A stretch of 64,000 nt of DNA from NCBI GenBank assembly GCA_030549775.1, contig CM060173.1, forward strand, positions 37,024,610 to 37,088,609. Reading direction: 5' to 3'. The number at the start of each line of letters is the position of its first letter. Position 1 is the first letter of the stretch. Of this stretch, positions 48,113 to 60,141 are shown piece after piece. The notes under the pieces are model-generated. The model did no database searches and was not told the DNA's origin. It saw only the letters and a program-made list of their open reading frames with translations. This DNA comes from Tamarix chinensis. Its lineage: Eukaryota; Streptophyta; Magnoliopsida; Caryophyllales; Tamaricaceae. The position numbers and the translations under genes are program-made.

Positions 48113-49070
48113 TGCATAAGCATACCCTTCAACAAAAGAAATTATACTAATTATTTTTCCCAAGTTTAAGGAATATAGAATACTCTTAACTTGGATAAAA
48201 TTAATTAGTTAATAAGGAGTAAAATTTTAAACATACTTCAGTAAGCCATGCTAGTTGCTCACCCAGCCATGCAAGCATATTATCACAACCTTGCAAGCCA
48301 TCCACTAGCTAGATTTTCTTGAACTATAATGATCCAACCAACAACTACCAAATTTTCAAACATCATTAGCATCATAAGAAGTATGATGGGCACATTTGAT
48401 TGAGTTGGTGAGAGATTTGTATAAAAAAATTTAAAGAAGAAACCGTCAACCTTGGTTATTAACTAGAATAGTGTATCGAGTGGTTAATAACCATTTTTAT
48501 CCATTTTATGCCTTAGTTGTCTTTCCATTTTTGGTTCATTGACTTAAGGTGATTGGTTGACCATACTTCAACATGGTGAAAGGTTTTGAGATGGTATGGA
48601 TTTCGAGAAAAACCCATCACCACTTGTAGCAATCGGTACCAACCTTAGTCAAATTACAATCAATAGTTACTTATATTAGGTAACTAGTTGGTTAGCTAGT
48701 AACCAAAATCATTATACAAATGGGCATATTGGTATTTGTAACCTAAGGTGGTTTCCCCCCTCCTTTTTATATGTATTATTCCACTCTTGAATGAGGAGGT
48801 CAGACTTTATTATCCCCATATTGGTTTTCAAAAATCCTCTCATTCAAAGTTAAGTGATAAGCTTTGAATTTTTAGAATTTCAAAATCTTACAATTTTTAT
48901 CTCAAGAGTTGAAACATTGAGTGGTAATTGTGAGTGTTTGATATTTGGAGTTACCTTTGATCAAATACATTCCATTTTCTCTTCCTCCATCTCCTTTAAT
49001 GTTTAGGTGGCTATCAACTCTAAGCCCACCATCTTCCATAAGCAAGACCCAATTTGTTTATCATATGCTT
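48113..49070 (+). repeat. 3' LTR of the plus-strand gypsy element
   Basis: Begins TGCATAAGCATACCC and ends near TTTGTTTATCATATGC. It shares AGCCATGCAAGCCAT-like phrases, the AAGCAAGACCCAATTTGTTT 3' region and overall length (about 960 bp) with the solo LTRs at 5727-6721 and 50318-51291, so the three are one family, diverged. The exact right end is uncertain by a few bases. Confidence 0.7.
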
Positions 49071-50312
49071 TAGAAATAGAACCCATTGATATAACGATAC
49101 TAAGTAAACTACTATACAAAACTAAGCCTACAAAGGTTACACGGAGTACATAGAATGTATTACAAATGAAACATAACCTAAAGACATCAAATCATACATA
49201 CAAGAACATGGTATAAATATACCGAGTAATATATGCAATAAAAATATATGATAACTTATACATTACTTGTGCACATCTCATTATACCATCATACTTAATT
49301 ATTTTCCATTACAATCACCTCTTATCTTATAAATCTCAAATGACCATACCAATAAATTCTACAACTATGTAGTTAGTTAAACCAACCCAAAGACATATAA
49401 AGTATTACAGTTATACCTAAACATGAAGGCAACACAATGCCCTTCCAACCATTCCTTCATAATTAATCCACATAACCACAAGAAGGCATGAAGGCAACTA
49501 CCAAATTATTAATCAAATACATTAATAATATATATATATATATATATAGTTACTCCTATTTTATTACTTGAGGGGATAAAAGCATCAACATAAAGATGTA
49601 TAAAGTATATTGTTCATACTAGCACACAACAGTAACACAATACCCACTCAACCATAAAATTCAAAGATGTATAAAGTACACTAATTATACTAGCACACAA
49701 AGGCAACATAATATCTTCTAACCTAAGTCACATAATCTTTAAGTATAGATATCATCTATAGAGCCCGTAGGCCACCTATAAAGTAAACTAGGGCCTTATT
49801 GTGTCACTAAGGCACACAAATGAAACCAATCCAAAATGAGGACTCTTACCATGCCTCTAAGTAGCTAACTCGAAAAAGTAAGCCATTCTTAAACTTGAGG
49901 TATTTCACTATAAATATGAATATTTTATTTAGTGACCACATATATCGTATAATACACAAATAATTTTAATTTTCGTAACATCATATAAAATTTATTAGCC
50001 ATATATATCATGATAAAATAAACTTGGTGCACTTAAAAGACCAAATTACCTACAGGGTATACAAATGATACTAATCATGCTTAGACATGCCTAAACATGC
50101 TCAACCTAGGTAAAAATACTCAACCATAGCCATGTATATTGGGGAAAAATGTGTAGAGTTATGCAATGAAGGCTAAATTGTGAGCCTCTCACTCAATAAG
50201 AGTGGAGCCATGTGAGCTGGTCATATTGTAGGGAATAATCATGCAAAAGGTGCATTGCATAGATTCCAACCACTGTTTGTATAAGGTGCATAAGATAAGA
50301 TGGTAGGAGTTG
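49071..50312 (-). mobile_element. Truncated long LTR fragment
   Basis: Opens inside the family at AGAACCCATTGATATAACGA (the GAAAGGAACC..GTACTGAGTAA block), then carries arrays of GCACACAAAGGCAACA like 37440-37900, and the CTAAGGCACACAAATG..CACTATAAATATGAATATTT block near 49800-49925. Its family start is missing, probably lost to the gypsy element on the left. It includes (TA)n at 49529-49549. Confidence 0.55.
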
Positions 50313-50317
50313 GGTTG

Positions 50318-51291
50318 TGATGCAGGAGCATCCTATAATAACATTTTACTAATTAATTTTACTAAGTTAGGAGATCGAAAAACGCTCTTAAATTGGACAT
50401 AATGAATTAGCTAAAATAAGTAAGGTAGAGTACCAACCATGCAAGCCACGTGCATGGCCATGCACGGAGGCACATAAAAGGGCACCCATCAATACAAGAT
50501 TCAACTAGCTATCTTTTATTGAGAATAATCAAGCACAATCAGCCCACTTACACCAATAAATTTGAAACTAAAAAGGCAAAAAAAGACAAGTCACAAAGAT
50601 GGTGGGGTTGGGGAGATTCAATAACTTTTGTTAGGTATTAACCAACCATCAAGGAAATGTCTAAGCAAGGTCAACCCAACTATTGGACGCACATGTTAAC
50701 CCCTCCAAATTAGATTATTTTGATTGACTAAGCAAGGGATATGACTGATTAAGTATGGGGAATGATTAAGTGATTTGTACTTTGATCTATTACCTACCAT
50801 TTCAGTATATAAGGGACTCCATGTTGTGGTATGGCTGTCAAAATATCACACATGGGCTGGCCTTATTTTAGTTATCGTCCAACTATTTGTTAGATTATTA
50901 TTAGATAACTAGATAGCAAAGAATGGTTGGGATGTAACTAGCTAGGTAAAGGGGAAGTATAGAATGGAATTTTTGTAACCATGGCTGCCATTATAAATAT
51001 GGTTAGCCTCAACACAACATAACAATATCACCTTCAATTAGAAATCAGAATTTTTGAGCTCTCCTATTTCCCCACTACAAAGTTGAGTGAAAACTTTGTT
51101 TTGAGTGTAAAATCTCATAATTTTTTTTTCTAAAGTGTTGAAACCTTGAGTGTTAAGTGTGAGTGTTTGATCCTTATATTAAATACTATCCTACTTGTCA
51201 TCCTTTCTCTCTTTTTAACTTTCGGTGGTCAATTATCCTATAAACCACCATCTTCTATTAAGCATTGCCAACTTGTTTAGAATATGCATCA
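50318..51291 (+). mobile_element. Solo LTR (TGATGCA...TGCATCA family)
   Basis: Starts TGATGCAGGAGCATCC and ends AATATGCATCA, flanked by a perfect GGTTG duplication (50313-50317 and 51292-51296). 974 bp, no internal region. Orientation follows the related LTR at 48113. Confidence 0.9.
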
Positions 51292-52059
51292 GGTTGATTT
51301 TTAGGATTTAAAGGATGGAAGATAAAGTATAAAATGGATGAGAGAGAAAGAGAAGAGGAGACTGTAACACCCCCAAATTTACTACTGAAAAATTTCGTTT
51401 AATTTCAAAAAGTTTATCGGAAATAAGAGATAACACTTGTAAATTCGGGGGAGTTACCGCCACACTTAATACCAGAACGGTTCACTCCTACCGTCCCGGT
51501 ACTAAGTGCTAAGGCTAAAACAGATTAACCAACAAATACGAGTTGTTAGCATAACCCATTCATGAGTAAAACCTAAGCAATACAGAATCAGAGTGCGGAA
51601 GTTCAAAGTAAAATTCAAGATAGGTTTAAGGTTTTTGCAAGTTGAAACGTCATACACTTAAGACAAATAAAATTGAAATACATAAGAAAGGTAAAGTGAT
51701 AACAGAATCCGGCCACGCCACTCTCGATCCCCAAGCTAGGTCCGAACTTAGCTCTCAGTCCCGCCCAACGCCTCATAAGTGTTGTAGGCATCGAATATGG
51801 AGTCACCTACCTGCACTAGATCAGTGGGACCTTCTGCTCGTGGGAATGAGCAGCACCCATGAAACGGGTGGTCAGTACGCTTCGTACTGAGCAAGGTAAC
51901 CGAATAACTAAGGCCGAACAGACAGAGTACATAATACAAGCATGATCATACAGGCACATAAGACAATAAAAATAGTGAGGCCGATTATGTTCCAATTAGA
52001 CTTATCCTTTCAATCTCTTATTACCATACTCAATTCCACATACTCTTTATTAATCCATG

Positions 52060-52410
52060 TAAGTGCGGGTGCCCCACTATTATAGTCGGTGGACTGGAGA
52101 TATGTACAGGGCAGAACGCTCCTGGCCACTATTATTTGCCGGTGGACCGGTCTGGCCCCGACTCATATGGTGTTCCACTATAAGTATTTAGTATTTTTCC
52201 CATGTCTTATTGATTTTATATTTGGTTTGCTGAGCACGGTAACCCTCACTATTATAGCCGGTGAACCGTAAATATATACATGGCAAAACGCTCCTGGCCA
52301 CTATTATTCGCCGGTGGTTAGGTCTCCAGGGCACTCCGGCTCCTGGCCACTATTATTCGCCGGTGGACCGGTCTGGGCCCGACTCAGCATCTTTCTCTTT
52401 AAGTGATTAG
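52060..52410. repeat. Paired CCGGTGGACCGG array in LTR copy D
   Basis: Cores such as CACTATTATTTGCCGGTGGA and CACTATTATTCGCCGGTGGA. Half-arrays close with GTTCCACTATAAGTATTTAG (about 52172) and CTCTTTAAGTGATTAGTATT (about 52396). Confidence 0.85.
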
Positions 52411-53467
52411 TATTTTATGGTATCTTTTTCAACAAGTTACCGCCCTAGACATGCATGGCTAACTTCAGCTATACTCATCCTCCCAAGAGGGCCTGTCTCA
52501 TATCTTGAGACCTTTGCGCCTCCTAACTCGCCCGACAACTTCCCCTTAGTTAGTTTGCTCACTTCGAAAACCCGTCTCCTAAGTGTGTGGGTTTGGGCCC
52601 ACCACCTTTTACCCTAAAGTCCACTCACTACCTTCCCTTAGGGTTTTCTCCATAAACCCTAACTTAGGCCTATGTGGCCCACCCTTTCCTGCCTCGTGCG
52701 TCCAGAACCCTCCTAGCACCCTCATTTTGGTCCACGTACTATTTTTCACTCGGAGCCCCCAAACACCCATACAACACCTCTCTTACCTTCCACACACCCC
52801 GAGGCACATTTCTATACGTAAGGTTTGCCCCCATGCAGACCGTGACCACCCCATGCAACCCTTATTTCTCCCATCCCTGCTCTAACCGACTTATTTCCCC
52901 CCTTTTGTTATTTTCTTTTCACTCTTCTCTGTCATGTTCCCAAAATACGTCACCACACCAAATTCCCTAGCATGCATGTCCTAAGGCCACAACACATCAT
53001 AAATTGAAGCACATTCACATTAAACATAACACGGGTAATCACACAGACGTACCTGGATCCATGCCGCGCTACACGTAAGGCATATAAGATAGTGACATTT
53101 AAAGCATAACACATAAGTACACCACATGATCATATAAGACATCCACAACCAGTAGTTCACATATCACACAAGTGGCCTTAGTTAGACCCTTACCTAGATC
53201 GGCGCCGGGCTTGGAGCACGCTCCTACGCCTCCCGAAAGTTCTCACTCAATTCACCTATAAGAGGGAAATATTATAAGTTAATCTCCCTCTATCGGAATT
53301 ACCAAAATTCCTATCTTACCCCTATCATGGCCTAATACGAAGGCTAATATAATAACTAGTAGTTTATAAATAAAAAGGTAGGGTTATTATTGTTCTTAAG
53401 ATAGTTAATCGACTCCCCACTAATCAAAGTAAGTTTTAATAATACTCATAGTATTAAAGTAAGGGTG

Positions 53468-53497
53468 TCAGTTTTACTACTACTACTAATAATAATA

Positions 53498-53554
<57 letters not shown>

Positions 53555-53606
53555 GTAATAATGGTAATAATACTAATAGTTATAAGACTACTAAGAATAA
53601 TAACAC

Positions 53607-53651
<45 letters not shown>

Positions 53652-53797
53652 TAATAATAGAGATAATAACAATGACAATAATAATTAGAGTAGTAAACAT
53701 AGTAATGTTAATACCAAAAACTATAATAATAACAATAGTAATAATAATAATGGTAAGGATAATGAAAATGATAATGATAGTAATAATAGTGTTAATG

Positions 53798-53836
<39 letters not shown>

Positions 53837-53905
53837 GAACAACCATAATAATGATAATAATAATAATAATAATCATAATAATACTAATAGTAATAATTAT
53901 CAATA
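53468..53905. repeat. (AAT)n microsatellite region
   Basis: Long runs of AATAATAAT with scattered changes over about 440 bp. The isoleucine-rich open frames across it are artefacts. Confidence 0.95.
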
Positions 53906-54407
53906 TTAAAATTATTAAACTTTCATTAGTCAGGGTTTAGGGTCCAAGGAGGTGGAAGGCAACCTGGTGGTGTGGTGGTGCTGGCGGCGGCGGCGGCGGT
54001 GGAAGGAAGGAAGAAATGGGAGAGGTGGATGTGGAGGCTAGGGGAGAGAGAAGTAGGGGAAAATGGAGGTGTAGGGTGGTAGGGTAGGATCTCTTGGTGG
54101 TTTTGGGGGGGTGGTGATGGTGCTGCAAGCGTCGGCACAGCCGGCGGCGACGCGGAGGTGGCGCAGGGCTGGAAGGGGTCGATTTTGGGGAGAGGTTTTC
54201 GCACGGCCAGGGCGGCACGTGCGACGCGAGGTAGGAAAGTTAAGGGGGTTGGTTGTGTAGAGGGGGGTGCAGGGAAGATGTTGGTGGCGCGGGCAGGCGG
54301 CAACGGTGGCCGAAGGCGGAGGAAAGGGCGGCTGAAGGTGGGGCGGCGTGCGTTGGAGCTTTCTCTGGGTTCCAGATTTGCGAACCCGATTAAGGCGGTG
54401 GCAAGGG

Positions 54408-54417
54408 CTATTTATAG
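54408..54417 (-). promoter_or_regulatory. TATA box of LTR copy D
   Basis: The minus strand reads CCTATAAATAGCCC, a textbook plant TATA box, about 1.07 kb from the LTR start (55485) in minus orientation. It fixes the likely direction of transcription of this copy. Confidence 0.6.
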
Positions 54418-55485
54418 GCCAATTTGAGCGGAAAACGACAAGCTTCGAGGGGGAGGTTAGGGGTTAGGGTTAGGGTAGGTCGTCCGGCGTTGTTGGCCGG
54501 CGTATGGTCTGAAAATTTTCGTGTGGGAGAAGGGATGTGCCGTTTGGTCACATCCATGGGAAAGTCAACGGGGAGAAGAGGGCGACACGACCGGAGCTGG
54601 GGCTGTCGTTGCAGGCTTTTCTTGCTCCGGCGGAGTTCCGTGTTGCAGGCGGTGACAGGTGACGGTGTGAGGAAGAAGAAGACGAAGAAGAAGGGGCTGG
54701 ACCGGCGGTCCAGGGGAAAAAGGAAAGGAAGGGAAAACCGGCCGGGCGGCGGCGGTTATTTCCCCCCATTAATGAAACGCATCGTTTTGGGTGATATTTG
54801 GGCAAAACGCGGCGTCTGCGTCGGTCTGGCAATGGTTTTTTTTTCTTTATCGCGACACGGCGTTTTAGCAACTTTAGCGTCGAAACGCGGCGTTTTGTCT
54901 CATGGGTGGCTGGGCTCGCTGGGCCGCGGGCGAGAGGAAGGAAGGAGGGTGGCGTTGGGCCGGTTGAGGCCCAACTTCGGCGGGGAGAGTAGGAAAAAGG
55001 AAGAAGAAGGAGAAGAAAAAAAAGAAAAAGGAAGAGGAAGGCTTTAATTTGGGTTTTGGATTTTGCATAAATTATTTAGAATATTTTTGGGCTATTTAGA
55101 ATATTAATATTTATAAAATATTAAATAAATTCCTTTTTTGCTTAGTCTAGGCTATTTTAGATAAATTTCATTAACCTCCATACTAATTAGGAAAAATACC
55201 CAAATTTTCTTCCAATTAAATTATTTATAAGGTTTATACTAATTGAAGATATTTTATCCTTCTTATTTTAAATAAAATAATTTACTTAATTAATTTCTAA
55301 AATAAAACCCTTAATTATCTTAAAATACCAAAAGCCCTCCTACTTAGAACACTTATAAATTCCTTCTTGATTTATCCTAATTAATTCCCCTTTTCTTTCC
55401 AATAAAAGTAGTTTATCTTAAATAAATTTTCTAATAATTCCCTATTCGGCCATGATTTCCTAATTTAGGGTTTTGGGGTATTTTA

Positions 55486-56199
55486 GAGACTCAGTGGCAG
55501 TGATGGTGTTTGATTATGTCAGAAAAGTGGATAGTGGTGGTGTTTCTATATAGAAGAGGATGGTGCACAATTTGGGGAAAATGTAAAAGGATATTAGGGG
55601 TTCCACAAGGAAATGATAGTGAGTAGGAAGAGCTTGTTAGACATGAGATAAGTTGATGACTGATGCATGAGAAGGTAGCTGTTAGGTTGGTTTTGATGCA
55701 TAAGCTAAACAAATTGGGGTCAAGCTTGATGATTGATGGTGGGAATAGGGTATAATTACCACCAAAAATGAAAAACTAAATGGGGGTGAAGGAGATGAAG
55801 GGGTAACCAAAATTCAAGGCTCTTAGATTTTAGCTACTTATAAATACCACTCAGGGTATGAACAACTTGAGATAAAATTTGCAAGATTCGGAGTGTAAGG
55901 AAATTTTCTTCACTTGAACATTGAATTATAAAAGAGTTTGAACTCTCAAAATGTATCAATTTAAGTTGTTCTTTTCATTCTATTCAACCATCACTCTTAT
56001 GATGAGTGTGTTAGACCCTTAGAAAATTCCAAAAATGAACAAACTCACTTACATAAGTGGTCCAAGTTATATGCAATACAAATTGAGATGGTCTAAGATA
56101 ATGTGATCAATAATCAAAAACCCTAATTATACCATTAAAATATTTTCATACATACTATAGTTGGATCTTGAACCATTAAGCTTCTCACTAAAGATAATT
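55486..56199. other. Unclassified sequence between LTR D and gypsy remnant
   Basis: GGTGG-rich at first (55490-55800), then a TATA-like CTTATAAATACC near 55838 on the + strand. It may be the continuation of the long LTR fragment at 49071-51357 into which LTR D and the solo LTR were inserted. No gene seen. Confidence 0.35.
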
Positions 56200-57180
56200 G
56201 TTTTTTCCTTCTTGTAGTAGAACCACTCCTATGCTTACTCCATTTGCATCACACTTCACTTCGAACACCTTGTCTAAGTTTAGTAAGGCCAACACTAGGG
56301 CCTCACTAGGCTTGGTTTTGATAATTTCAAAAGCTTCTTGTGCTACCTTAGTCCATTTAATGTAGCCTTTCTGTAACCATTCAGCTATAGGGATAGTAGT
56401 GTGCTAAATCCCTCTATGAACCTCCTATAAAATGAGATGAGGCAAGTCCATGAAATGATCGAACAGCTAAAATGGATGTGGGTGTAGGTCACGTTCTTAT
56501 TACCTCCACCTTTGAATCATCCATGGTAATTCCACCTTTGAATACAAAAAACCCTAAAAATGTGACATTTGGTTCAAAGAAGTCACAATTTTCTAGCTTA
56601 CCATATAACTTGTGTTTCTTAAGTGCTAAGAATACAAGTTTTAGATGCTTTACATGATCTTTGCCACTAAAGGAGTGTACAAGTATGCCATTATAGTATA
56701 TTACTACAAAATTAGAAATAAAAGGCCTAAGAACTTCATTCATGAGCCTCATGAATGTGCTTGGGGCATCAGATAGCCCGAATGGCATTACTAACCATTC
56801 ATATAGGCCTCATGTGGTTTTGAATGTAGTATTCCATTCATCCCCTTCCTTCATTCTAATTTGTTAGTATCCACTCCTCAAGTTTATTTTGGAGAACACA
56901 CTAGCATCATGCAAGAAATCTAGCATATCATCAAGTCTAGGTATAGGATACCTATACATGGTAGTAATGTTGTTGATAACTCTACTATCAACACACATTC
57001 TCATCGATCCATCCTTCTTAGGCACAAGAATGGTGAGCATGACACAAGGGCTAAGGGATTATCAAATCAATCCCATAGTCAACAAGTCATCAACTTGCTT
57101 TTGTAGTTCCATGACATCTTTTGGGTTACATTTATAGGCCAATTTGTTTGGGAGATTTGTAATAGATGCAAAGTCTATTT
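56200..57180 (-). pseudogene. Gypsy reverse transcriptase remnant
   Basis: The open minus frame 56788-56489 reads [20 protein letters not shown], then [12 protein letters not shown], where the catalytic YxDD has become YYNG, so it is dead at the active site even apart from stops. [19 protein letters not shown] follows. The part from 57180 to 56790 reads as the N-terminal RT region with stops and frameshifts; left of 56489 the start of the RNase H connection fades out by 56200. Confidence 0.85.
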
Positions 57181-57194
57181 GGTGCTCTATGCCT

Positions 57195-57470
57195 CTAGCG
57201 GTAATAAATGGGGTAGGTCATAGAGAACACATCATCAAACTCATCTAATAATACCCTAATTCGAGGATCACTAGGAACATTCCCCATATTACTTTCAAGC
57301 AATAACAAAAAATACAAAGGCTTCCCCTTAACTATGGCTTTATCTAAACCCTTCCCATAAATAAACAAAGTCTTCTTACAATTTGTGGCCTCCTTGTTGC
57401 TTAATGACCTAGAATTATTGGTGTGAGGATGATGTTTTTGTGGGAAAATTTGAGGCAATATGTGTTCCTC
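57195..57470 (-). pseudogene. Gypsy protease-RT linker
   Basis: The minus frame 57458-57195 ends with LLDEFDDVFSMTYP, the LLxEFxDVFPxELP motif that precedes the RT in plant gypsy polyproteins. It lies in register between the protease on the right and the RT on the left. Confidence 0.75.
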
Positions 57471-57474
57471 CTCC

Positions 57475-57830
57475 CATCATGATTGACATGCCTATCAAAT
57501 TGCCAATATCTTCCTAATAAGAGATTACATGCATCAATGGGAATGACATCACAAAGGACTTGATCTTGGTAGGTTTTCTAATGGAAAATGGTACCACAAC
57601 CTATTTTGTAACCTCAAACAAATTTCCATTGTTTAACCATTGCAATTTGTATGGATTTGCATGGGTTGTGGTTAGTAGCTTAAGTTTCTCAACAAGTGTG
57701 CAAGATGCAACCTTAGCACAACTACCTCTATCTATAATAAGGGAACACACTTTGTCAGGGATAGTGCATCTTATTTTAAAAATACGCTCCCTTTGAGTGT
57801 CATTGCTTTTGGCCTCCTAGGTGTGTAATA
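57475..57830 (-). pseudogene. Gypsy aspartic protease remnant
   Basis: Minus strand reads similarity to CSLIID.GSC (active site), then LVEKLKLL, NPYKLQWLNNG and VVPFSI, as in plant gypsy proteases. Broken by stops. Confidence 0.6.
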
Positions 57831-57959
57831 CCCTCCTATCCATGAGTGCTTCTCCAACATCTTGTGGCACTTCCTCGTCATTTTCTCCATAGGATGAAGG
57901 CTTCTCTCCTCCTTCTTCTTCATGCTCTTCATCTTCAAAGTCTATGAGGGTCTTAACCC

Positions 57960-58457
57960 CTTTTTTTTACACTCATTTTGATAGTGACCTATGCCATTGA
58001 CACTTAAAACATTTGACTCCTCTTACCTTGTTAGGACAAAAAATACCCTCTTTACCCTTAAAATTAAATGTCTTAGGTGTAGAGGTGGCTTGAATGGGGA
58101 TGGGGCCTCATTAGGTGAGCTTGTGGAGGGTTTGTTGGAGCCAAATCTCATAGGCCTCTTCTACATTTTGTGCTTCTCCATCTTGATGGCCAAATGAAAA
58201 AGATGATCCAAGGTGTAGTACCTATGTAACTCAACTTTTCTAGTGATATCATGTCGAAGACCACTAGTGAATATTAACATGGTATGCCCTTCCAACTCTT
58301 TAAGCTCCACTCTCATCTTCAACCTCTCAAACTCCTTAATATATTCTTCGACACTCAATAATCCTTGCCTCAAAGAGAATATCTTGTTGTATAAATCCTG
58401 TGTAGCATTTCCATTTTTCACTACAAATTTTTTTGTTAAAACAAGTTGTCGAAGCAT
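57960..58457 (-). pseudogene. Gypsy gag remnant with zinc knuckle
   Basis: The minus frame 58457-58161 reads QDLYNKIFSLRQGLLSVEEY, FERLKMRVELKE, then the FTSGLRHDITRKVELHRYYT..H.AIKMEK segment of the retrotransposon gag domain. Near 57975-58020 a C-F-K-C-Q...G-I-G-H-Y-Q-N-E-C zinc knuckle is split by a frameshift. The gag N-terminus is cut off at 58457, where LTR-like sequence begins. Confidence 0.82.
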
Positions 58458-60035
58458 AAAACACTTAGGAAAAATGAGGTGTTACCACCGTATTTGGCAT
58501 AGGATAGACATCCTCCACCTACCTCATATCAAATATAAGGCTAAACTATTAAAACACTTAAATAAATAGAGTTCACAAATGATAATTTAATTGAAACAAC
58601 TCCAAAAGTGTGTACATCAGACAACCCTAACGGGTTCTGGTCAAACATTACAAAATACATACTAATAGGTACTGGATCACAATACATAGGTTGGGACCTC
58701 GCCAAAACCCTTCTGGATGTCCTAGCTCACAAGCCCTGATACAAAGTAGGTAGGCCCTTTACTAGCCATCCCCAAACACCTACACATGATCCTTTACTTG
58801 TGGAAATGAGAAGGTGAACGAGCAAATGGGTACATCAGTACTTTACATATTGAGTAAGCTAAGTTTCTCCCTCAATGTACACAAGCATACTAATTTATCA
58901 TTTATGCATATAATGTACATCATGTATTATGGTAAGACCATATATATAAGTAAGATCACATGAAACGTGCTATCATATACGATTTCAACATAGTGAAACA
59001 TCATGCTTAGGAATCATAACACTTTCACACAAACACTTACATAAGTAATAGTAGAGAATATTCCAACAACCCTAAGGGTTATTTCCATTTATCCAATTCC
59101 TTTAAAACACGTCATCCATTATCCATGTAAGAGATATGCTAATCAACTCAATTAATATTCAATTCCATAACCAATTAGTCAAGTGCATAAACCAACTTTG
59201 TCTATTTTGGTCATTTATACAATTACTTCCATTCCTTAATCAATCATCAACCATTTATTTGGCTACCATTCATATTCATCATCTAGTATTTACAAACCAT
59301 ATATTTTTTATTATCGAGTGATGGACTATGCACTACCCCATGATCTCACATGCTATGGAAGCCTATCCAAAAATGGATATAAAGTCTAGGTTGAAGCCAA
59401 TCACAAAATGGACATAAGTCCAGACCGAAGCCAACCAATATGGACATAAGTCCAGGTCAAAGCCAACCACCTTGATAACCAAACCCTTTAATATCAATAT
59501 CCCCTAGTACATCATCAATATCTAGAGTAGGTAAGGTATCTGGACCTCTCAGGATCCCACTCGAAGGCACCAAAAACACCCGAAGGTATACTAACCCCCA
59601 TTAGCTAAGCAAAGATTGGGTAACCTAGACCCATACTCAACTTAACTTTCTTTTGTTTTACATGGTTATTATTTCATTCATAAGAGGGGTGATCATACAA
59701 TGTTCATATAAAAATAAGCAAGTCAACTTTTATGTTAATCCATATTAATCATTTTCTTTGCATGGGTTTACCATTTATCCTTAGCCAATGTTATTCACAT
59801 CCATCATTATCCTCAATTCTATCCCATATTGAGTTTCGTTACTCTTTCTCAATTAGTCTCACTTATCATAAGTGAAATGCCCATTTAATCCTTTTTACTA
59901 CTCATTAAGTATATCATAATTCATTACCCATTTTGATCTTTTAATTAGGCTACTAATATAAGATAAAATATGTAATTTATCCATTTATTACCCATGATAG
60001 AGTACTAATATAAGATAAAATATCTCCATTTTTGT
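58454..60035 (-). mobile_element. Long LTR-like fragment, copy E
   Basis: Opens GCATAAAACACTTAGGAAAA, the same terminus as the LTR at 44236, then GTGTTACCACCGTATTTGGC and GACATCCTCCACCTACCTCA (like the start of copy B), a CAGTACTTTACATATTGAGT block (58840), tandem units at 59370-59475 and pyrimidine-rich, AT-rich sequence. ACTAATATAAGATAAAATAT occurs twice (59951 and 60004). The other terminus was not found. Confidence 0.5.
59370..59475. repeat. Tandem array, unit about 36-40 bp
   Basis: Three copies of ATGGACATAAGTCCAGGTC followed by a GAAGCCAACCA joint. Confidence 0.75.
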
Positions 60036-60039
60036 CTCA

Positions 60040-60102
60040 CATTGTCTCTACCTCGCTCTCTACGTTGCCTTCATTCCCCGTCCATCGTTCTTTCTCCATC
60101 TA

Positions 60103-60141
<39 letters not shown>

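Larger units (their letters stand above)
51363..55485 (-). mobile_element. Solo long LTR copy D (4.1 kb) with perfect target duplication
   Basis: Starts TGTAACACCCCCAAATTTAC and ends TTTTGGGGTATTTTA, flanked by GAGAC on both sides (51358-51362 and 55486-55490). In + order: GTTACCGCCACACTTAATAC; ACGCTTCGTACTGAGCAAGG; paired CCGGTGGACCGG array (52060-52410); pyrimidine-rich block; TTGGAGCACGCTCCTACGCC (53211-53230); AAT microsatellite; GC-rich stretch; TATA box on the minus strand; AACGCGGCGTTTTG phrases; purine-rich block; AT-rich end. It mirrors 37985-42772. No coding capacity: the long open frames here are compositional. Confidence 0.88.

Noticed and set aside
53446..53903. Polyisoleucine open frames
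   Set aside because: Translation of an AAT microsatellite.
54424..55047. 207-codon arginine/glycine-rich open frame
   Set aside because: Lies in the GC-rich and purine-rich part of LTR copy D, the mirror of a non-coding block in another copy; no domain.
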